Origin: Prevotella sp. | GTDB lineage: Bacteria; Bacteroidota; Bacteroidia; Bacteroidales; Bacteroidaceae | NCBI GenBank assembly: GCA_017443345.1 | Contig: JAFSNR010000018.1 | Location: 1-64,000 of the forward strand | DNA length: 64,000 nucleotides | Reading direction: 5' to 3' | Shown here: piece after piece, positions 59,876 to 64,000 of the stretch | Numbering within the stretch: the stretch's first letter is position 1 | How the letters are laid out: each line of letters starts with the position of its first letter | The notes under the pieces: generated by a model | The model's input: the letters and a program-made list of their open reading frames with translations, nothing else | Told to the model about the DNA's origin: nothing | Databases searched by the model: none | Made by a program: the position numbers and the translations under genes

Positions 59876-61087
59876 GGCCACCTTCAAGGGAACGACTCGA
59901 TAGAACTTGACATGACCTCTTTCCTTGTACTCGAAGCCAAGTTCACCCATCGCTAATCCTACATCCACCTTCGACTTCATGCTGTTGGGGATGGAAGGAT
60001 ACTCGTTGCGAATCACCTCCAGAATCTGGGTGCTCTTCATGCTTTTCCAACTCTCGCCCTCGAGAGGCTTGCGGAAACAGACGGGAATGGCTTCCGACAC
60101 ATCCTTCTGCTCCATGTATTCGAGGTTAAGCTCCTGAATACGAGCCACTTCAGCATTGTTAAACCAATAGGGCGCCTTCAACTCACAGATCTCATAGACC
60201 ACCTGTGCATAGAGCTGCTCGTAATTGATGTCACCAGCATTGTCGATGTACATCCCCTCGGGAATCCTCAGGCAGATGTATCGACGACTGCCAGTTGCAT
60301 CCGTCAGCGGATGGGGATTGTTTGTGGTCGCCACAAACGAGGCATAGCGAGGACGATCCTCCTGGGCACAGCCATAGATGGGACGTCCATTCACCTTGCT
60401 CTTCGAGAGCGTCTGCTTCAGACTCGCATGCTGACTGGGACGGATGGCCTCGAGTTCATCAAGGTTTACCAGCAGATTGTTCGTCAGCGCCATGTCCTTG
60501 TCGAACTTGTTCGACAGGTTCAGATGGTCGAGATAATACTGGTGCAGACTCGGTGGCAGTAGTCGACGGAGGAAGGTCGTCTTGCCACAACCCTGAGCGC
60601 CAATAAGCGTAGGCACACACTCGTTGCCATGAAGCGTGTCCATCTGAAGCCAGTGAGCCACAGCCGAACGTAGCCAGATGGTCAGGTAGTTGAGCTGCTC
60701 CGTGCTGATGCCAGGCAGACGGCTGAAGAGCTGGGCCACATGGTTCTGCCCATCCCATTTCGGCAGTCCGCGAAGCATGTCGCCGATGGGGTCAAAGTAG
60801 GCAATCTCCTCTGAGTGGATATACTCCACGATGTCCGTCTTCGGACTGCCCTTCTCGCAGATCTGCTCGCGCTTCGCACGGATGATGATACTGTTCAACG
60901 CCTCCTGTGTCAGCGGACGATAGACGGGCACCTCGTCCTCCGATTCAGGTTTCGTTGCAAATTCAACCTTTCCGTTGAGAATGTTTCGACGGAAAAGGTA
61001 ACTCTCATTGAGAAACTGGTGAACCACCAGCGTCTCCTGCTGTGATGCTCCTTGAGCCTCAGCAGCAATTGCTAATGCTTTCTTCAA
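59873..61087 (-). CDS. VapE-domain P-loop ATPase (virulence-associated E / DUF3874 type)
   Basis: A 404-residue superfamily-3-like helicase/ATPase. Seen: FDPIGDMLRGLPKWDGQNHV, Walker A GAQGCGKTTFLRRLLPP (about residues 162-178), Walker B-type LLVNLDELEAI, and VATTNNPHPLTDATGSRRYI. VapE proteins are replication or excision helicases of phage satellites and integrative elements. The C-terminus resembles DUF3874. No ATG is available in frame before residue 108; TTG 61087 is the best start, so either an unusual start or a trimmed N-terminus. Promoter at 61163-61193. Confidence 0.82.
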   Translation of the reverse strand: MKKALAIAAEAQGASQQETLVVHQFLNESYLFRRNILNGKVEFATKPESEDEVPVYRPLTQEALNSIIIRAKREQICEKGSPKTDIVEYIHSEEIAYFDPIGDMLRGLPKWDGQNHVAQLFSRLPGISTEQLNYLTIWLRSAVAHWLQMDTLHGNECVPTLIGAQGCGKTTFLRRLLPPSLHQYYLDHLNLSNKFDKDMALTNNLLVNLDELEAIRPSQHASLKQTLSKSKVNGRPIYGCAQEDRPRYASFVATTNNPHPLTDATGSRRYICLRIPEGMYIDNAGDINYEQLYAQVVYEICELKAPYWFNNAEVARIQELNLEYMEQKDVSEAIPVCFRKPLEGESWKSMKSTQILEVIRNEYPSIPNSMKSKVDVGLAMGELGFEYKERGHVKFYRVVPLKVA

Positions 61088-61162
61088 TTCTTTAATTGTA
61101 CAAATGTTAATACTAATGTTTCAGCTAGTAGTGCATTTTCATAGCACTGTGCTTTCGAGGTG

Positions 61163-61193
61163 CAAAGATACAAAAAAAAATTGAGGTTTACAA
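61163..61193 (-). promoter_or_regulatory. Promoter of the vapE gene
   Basis: Minus strand: TTG (61193-61191), 20 bp, TATCTTTG (61170-61163). It lies inside the inverted repeats. The 75-bp leader contains AGTGC...GCACT, a short hairpin. Confidence 0.75.
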
Positions 61194-61302
61194 GTTTTAT
61201 CTCAATTATTGGCCAAAAACCGTCCAAATTAACACTTAAATCGCATAAAAATAATAAGGTGTGGATGAAAATGAAGAATTGTGTTTGTTTTGGGGGTGAA
61301 TC

Positions 61303-61419
61303 TGAAGGGGGACCCTGAGGGGGAGCTATGGGGGAGGATTGGTGGAGGATAGCGAGGACTCCCCCTCTCCGAATCCACAGTGTTTAAAGGCCTTTCCAAA
61401 GATGTAGGGGGAGGATGCC
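61303..61419 (-). repeat. Right inverted repeat of the vapE element
   Basis: Inverted partner of 59756-59875; 215 bp upstream of the vapE start codon. Confidence 0.75.
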
Positions 61420-61449
61420 CATGAATAACCCGTTCTTATCAAAAAATAA

Positions 61450-61668
61450 GCGCCGCTTACTGATCAATACTCGTCGCTTATTGCTAAAAAATATTCCCAC
61501 GCTGGGACTGAAACATTCCCACCTTGGGAATAATCGACGAGCCGTAAGCTCGTCTACTGTCGTAGCCGACCTGATCGATGATCGTTGGGAAGCTGATCGC
61601 CAGTCGTAGCCGACCTCACCATCCTCGAAGACGTCAGAAAACGATTAGGATGACGAGAATGCAATAAC
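61450..61668 (+). repeat. 22-bp-module array B
   Basis: Starts with CGCTTA-bearing units at 61450 and 61471, then modules at 61493 and 61515 (both ATTCCCAC with TGGGA), 61537 (m1), 61559 (m0, GTCGTAGCCGACCTGATCG), 61581 (m2), 61603 (m3), 61625 (m4) and 61647 (m5). From 61493 the register is exactly 22 bp. m3 and m4 carry the dusB 3' end; AATACTCGTCGCTTATTGC near 61468 also matches the dusB downstream region. Confidence 0.85.
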
Positions 61669-61693
61669 ATCGACTCATGGGGACAGGTCCGGT

Positions 61694-61913
61694 GGGTTCA
61701 CTCACGAAGTTCACTCCGAACACAAGCGGAATCCAATCTTAACACTCACGAAATCCGTTATTAACTAGAAAAATCAAAATTCTTAACACGCAACGCAGCG
61801 AACCTTAGCACAGAGGAAAAAAACACTTAACTAGAAAATTAAATTCTCTTAACTAAAAATTCGAAAACACTTAACTAAAAAAATTTTTTTTCTTAACTGA
61901 AAATTTTGTATCG
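61694..61913 (+). repeat. Ten-module 22-bp tandem array (CTTAAC array)
   Basis: Modules at 61694, 61716, 61738, 61760, 61782, 61804, 61826, 61848, 61870 and 61892. Six of the last eight begin CTTAAC exactly; the other two differ by one base. Most continue TAxAAAA and end A/T-rich. CACTCACGAA recurs at 61699 and 61743, 44 bp apart. There are no insertions or deletions over 220 bp. Confidence 0.9.
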
Positions 61914-62025
61914 GTAAAGAATTGCCTTAAAGGATGTTAAGAGAAGAACAAAAACCAGTAATGGCTATTTATTTACTCAAGTAAGGAAAATATCTAACGA
62001 AAGCAACTTAAGACTATTTTCTCAA

Positions 62026-62130
62026 GTTGAAATTGGTCATTCCTACAATGATGCCGATACTGTTGCTGGCTCCCAGGACACAGGCAGTGCGCTTTTCGAT
62101 TTCCGTATCGATCACGTTGTCCTCATGAGT
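62026..62130 (-). pseudogene. Fragment of the lipoprotein gene found at 63026
   Basis: About 35 codons (HEDNVIDTEIEKRTACVLG, then SNSIGIIVGMTNFN) match the centre of the protein at 63026-63616 (REDNVISTEIEKRAACILG). DNA identity is about 85% by eye. Both ends of the homology are abrupt; the 5' side joins CCTCATGAGTTAT, part of the palindromic element family. Confidence 0.8.
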
Positions 62131-62277
62131 TATGATGCCGAAGTGGATACCGTCGACTAAGCATTTTGCTAAGACAAAATGATTAAGAAATCGTATCGTT
62201 TTGCTTATTATTTCCACTTATAATCCACAAATACTTATTATTTTTGTTTTTTTCTTTTATTATTGGAAGTTTTTTCT

Positions 62278-62285
62278 TATATTTG
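62278..62285 (+). promoter_or_regulatory. -7 box of the PemK/MazF operon
   Basis: TATATTTG, 29 bp before ATG 62315; no good -33. Confidence 0.5.
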
Positions 62286-62314
62286 CAACGTGTTTATTAC
62301 AAAAAAGAACAAAT

Positions 62315-62629
62315 ATGAATGCGATATCACTTAACAACCTGTGGAGCTACCTGCAAGGACTTTCGCTTTCGGCAAGCAACCAACGCTGGCTGGCCGAACG
62401 CCTTATAGAAGCGTCAACAGCAGCGAAGGGCAAGTCTGCCAGTACGACTCTTAGCCGTCGTGCCCACAAACATAAAAAGGCATTAAGTGACGAAGAGCTT
62501 GCTAAGTGTCTTGCTCAGTATGCACCGCTTACCGACGCTGACTTCCCAGAGGTGAGTAAAGAGGAGTATGCTTCCTTTGCCAAGGAACATAGTGGCCAAA
62601 TCACCAAAGGTTTGGAGAAATGGCTGTAG
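62315..62629 (+). CDS. Predicted antitoxin of a PemK/MazF pair
   Basis: A 104-residue protein of no family I can name. The N-terminal half is basic and helical (LSASNQRWLAERLIEASTAA), the C-terminal half acidic (DADFPEVSKEEYASFAKE), an order common in antitoxins that bind DNA with one end and the toxin with the other. It overlaps the toxin gene by 10 bp. Assignment rests on that position. ATG 62315 follows the promoter; the longer frame is hydrophobic and spurious. Confidence 0.75.
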   Translation: MNAISLNNLWSYLQGLSLSASNQRWLAERLIEASTAAKGKSASTTLSRRAHKHKKALSDEELAKCLAQYAPLTDADFPEVSKEEYASFAKEHSGQITKGLEKWL

Positions 62630-62985
62630 CACAAGTTCATCAGCGTGAGATAGTGGAAGTGCCATTTACACTTCCTGACGGACAGATACTCCCGCATCCA
62701 GCCCTTGTTCTTTCGTGTGACGACTTGCAGAATGTGGAGCCAGGCATGTTCTATGCTGTTCTTATATCATCAAAGAACAATTATCCACAGTTGACCATAC
62801 CCATTCAGAGCGAATGGTTGTCAACGCCATTGACAAAAGCATCCTATTTCGTAACCCACATAGTGAGCATGTTCAATGTGGAAGATGTCATTGCCCATCA
62901 CAATTGCTTCCTGCGCCAACCCTTTTTTGATGATGTAGTTGATTGCATCATTGCCAATATTGTTGATGGGGATTGGGAGAAATAG
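62620..62985 (+). CDS. PemK/MazF family mRNA-interferase toxin
   Basis: A 121-residue MazF-fold protein. Seen: N-terminal QREIVEVPFTLPDG and HPALVLSCDDL, then YAVLISSKNNYPQLTIPI and a C-terminal helix. Such toxins cut RNA at short sequences and are held by the upstream antitoxin. Specificity unknown. Confidence 0.82.
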   Translation: MAVAQVHQREIVEVPFTLPDGQILPHPALVLSCDDLQNVEPGMFYAVLISSKNNYPQLTIPIQSEWLSTPLTKASYFVTHIVSMFNVEDVIAHHNCFLRQPFFDDVVDCIIANIVDGDWEK

Positions 62986-63025
62986 TAAGCTCGTCGCCAG
63001 TCATCCCCATGAGTTATATTCCTTT

Positions 63026-63616
63026 TCAGTTCCAGGCGTGGAGAATAGTGCCGTCGAAGGAACAGAAGTAGCGCAGGAGGGCGTCACCAGCCTCACCGTC
63101 GATGATGTTGCCTGTCTCCAGATCGTAAATGCGCTTGCATTTGGGACAGGCTACTTGCTGGCGATTGCCAGTCCAGTCCATCGCCTGCAGACTGGCACAA
63201 TTGGGACAGCTGCGATCGTAAGCCCAAAGCCCATTGAAGTTGGTCATACCCACAATGATACCGATGCTGTTGCTGGCACCCAGGATACAGGCAGCGCGCT
63301 TCTCGATCTCCGTACTGATCACGTTGTCCTCACGAGGCGTCTTGCCGTCGTTGCTGGTTACGTAAATATGACGGAAGGAGGAAGATCCGTCGCCTGAACT
63401 CGTCACGTAGACATAAGCTCCAGCACTCCTCGCTGCCGCAAACAGCAGACTGGTAGGGTGCTGGTCATAATAGAACACAAGCTGACAGTTGTATTTTCTG
63501 CTGACAGGCGCCTCTGCCTGACAAGAAGTGAAAAGTGAAAAGTGAAAAGTGAAAAGAAGTGACACCATTAGGAGCCACCCCTTTCTCACCACAAAAATAT
63601 ATTGTTTCCTATTCAC
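63026..63616 (-). CDS. Lipoprotein with C-terminal zinc-ribbon-like motif, unknown function
   Basis: A 196-residue predicted lipoprotein: basic N-terminus (MNRKQ...RK), hydrophobic core and lipobox LFTSC. The C-terminal half holds two CxxC pairs (CPNCAS and CPKCKR) around a short loop, resembling a zinc ribbon, preceded by EIEKRAACILGASNSIGIIV. GTG 63616 overlaps the argH stop by one base, so coupling is likely; ATG 63568 is an alternative but would lose the basic N-terminus. A fragment of this gene lies at 62026-62130. Confidence 0.7.
   Translation of the reverse strand: MNRKQYIFVVRKGWLLMVSLLFTFHFSLFTSCQAEAPVSRKYNCQLVFYYDQHPTSLLFAAARSAGAYVYVTSSGDGSSSFRHIYVTSNDGKTPREDNVISTEIEKRAACILGASNSIGIIVGMTNFNGLWAYDRSCPNCASLQAMDWTGNRQQVACPKCKRIYDLETGNIIDGEAGDALLRYFCSFDGTILHAWN
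63528..63555 (-). repeat. 7-bp simple repeat inside the lipoprotein signal peptide
   Basis: GTGAAAA four times in tandem (63528, 63535, 63542, 63549 on the plus strand). It encodes part of the hydrophobic core. As 7 is not a multiple of 3, gain or loss of one unit would shift the frame. Confidence 0.8.
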
Positions 63617-63999
63617 TATTCACTAATCAAAGCTTGTTCTGCTGTCGTCATTCGCTCAAAGTGGAATCCGTCGAGCGTCTGCTGCATCAGGGCCTGTATC
63701 TGGTCGTTACAGAGGTTGCCGATAGAGCCTTCGTGCGTATGGTGGATGTGCTTGTCGGCCTTGAAATTGCCTGCCTCGATGTCGAGGCCCACCTTCTTGT
63801 AGGCATCGCGGAAAGGCATGCCGTTGGCTGCCAGGCGGTTAACCTCTTCAACGCTGAACATCGGGTCGTACATCGGATTGTCGAGGATGTGCTCGTTTAC
63901 CTCTATCTTGTTGATGATATAGGCTGCCATCTGCAGACAGTCCTTCAGCTCGCCAAAGGCTGGCAAAAAGACTTCCTTGATGATCTGCAGGTCGCGGAA
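63616..63999 (-). CDS. argH: Argininosuccinate lyase, C-terminal part
   Basis: The last 127 codons of argH, running out of the window at the right edge. Seen: RDLQIIKEVFLPAFGELK, VNEHILDNPMYDPMFSVEEV, NGMPFRDAYKKVGLDIEAG and HTHEGSIGNLCNDQI, which match the C-terminus of the Bacteroidota enzyme. It releases arginine and fumarate in arginine synthesis. Confidence 0.9.
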   Translation of the reverse strand, partial: FRDLQIIKEVFLPAFGELKDCLQMAAYIINKIEVNEHILDNPMYDPMFSVEEVNRLAANGMPFRDAYKKVGLDIEAGNFKADKHIHHTHEGSIGNLCNDQIQALMQQTLDGFHFERMTTAEQALISE

Positions 64000-64000
64000 G

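Larger units (their letters stand above)
59756..61419. mobile_element. Candidate mobile element: vapE gene between long inverted repeats
   Basis: Left repeat 59756-59875 and right repeat 61303-61419 are imperfect inverted copies (about 85% identical by eye, one small gap). Shared landmarks, read inward: CATCCTCCCCCTA, GCCTTTAAA, GGATTCGGA, CCTCGC, ATCCTCCCCC, TAGCTCCCCCTCAGGG. The only gene inside is the VapE-type ATPase with its own promoter. No transposase and no clear target-site duplication were seen. Confidence 0.6.
61420..62314. other. 895-bp gene-poor region made of repeat arrays and a gene fragment
   Basis: Holds array B (61450-61668), a half palindromic element near 61673, the ten-module array (61694-61913), about 110 bp of AT-rich sequence with nothing recognisable (61914-62025), a gene fragment (62026-62130) and the toxin-antitoxin promoter. 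No ORF longer than about 60 codons looks genuine. Confidence 0.7.

Noticed and set aside
58311..61668. Retron or diversity-generating retroelement as source of the modules
   Set aside because: No reverse transcriptase and no template/variable repeat pair were found in this window.
61694..61913. CRISPR array
   Set aside because: Units are contiguous 22-bp modules with no constant repeat separated by unique spacers, and no cas genes are in the window.

Overview
The window is a Bacteroidota chromosome segment, most likely Prevotellaceae (Prevotella/Segatella group). This is inferred from the many TAnnTTTG (-7) promoters, two SusC/SusD loci with membrane-anchored AraC-type regulators, C10 cysteine proteases, DUF2851 and DUF3244 proteins, and a large signal peptidase I. 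No species call is possible from the sequence alone.

Layout. 1-3230: end of an ABC exporter, then a LemA/DUF2207 pair. 3300-4475: a CE2-type esterase. 4480-11615: an AT-rich accessory block with a membrane TPR regulator (itself GC-mosaic), a DUF3244 protein, two C10 (streptopain-like) proteases, an unknown lipoprotein and a serpin, which reads as a surface protease/inhibitor locus. 11700-14330: an Rpn-type nuclease and a three-gene HipB/HipS/HipT toxin-antitoxin system. 14419-20828: housekeeping genes (dusB, DUF2851, dprA, dapB, lepB, a WbqC protein). 20848-29954: a hybrid two-component regulator with one SusC/SusD pair and no enzymes. 30117-31058: a GT2 glycosyltransferase. 31099-45413: a full polysaccharide utilisation locus (DUF2264/GH154-like, heparinase II/III-type lyase, GH105, SusD, SusC, double GH43, one-piece AraC sensor) aimed at an acidic, uronate- and galactose/arabinose-bearing plant glycan. 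45473-49042: thioesterase, HAD phosphatase, Fur-family regulator and an AsmA-like protein. 49023-57980: a minus-strand run with an O-acetylation module (SGNH, MBOAT, two DHHW proteins), a ComM-like ATPase, a thioredoxin-fold protein without its cysteines and a TPR lipoprotein. 58056-63616: a repeat-rich accessory region with tRNA-Leu, an AAA ATPase, a VapE gene enclosed by long inverted repeats, a PemK/MazF toxin pair and a lipoprotein. 63616-63999: the 3' part of argH.

Most striking signal. Several intergenic regions are built from contiguous modules of exactly 22 bp (two helical turns). The arrays at 58311-58420 and 61493-61668 share five modules in the same order and differ by one whole 22-bp module. 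A third, inverted copy abuts the rpn gene. One shared module is the last 22 bp or so of the dusB coding region (35 bp identical), and the space downstream of dusB continues in the same 22-bp register. A separate ten-module array (61694-61913) repeats CTTAAC at exact 22-bp spacing. I know of no described system with these properties. Two further structures deserve attention: the VapE gene inside imperfect 117-120 bp terminal inverted repeats, and a 55-bp promoter element placed identically upstream of the susC and GH43 genes of the second utilisation locus.
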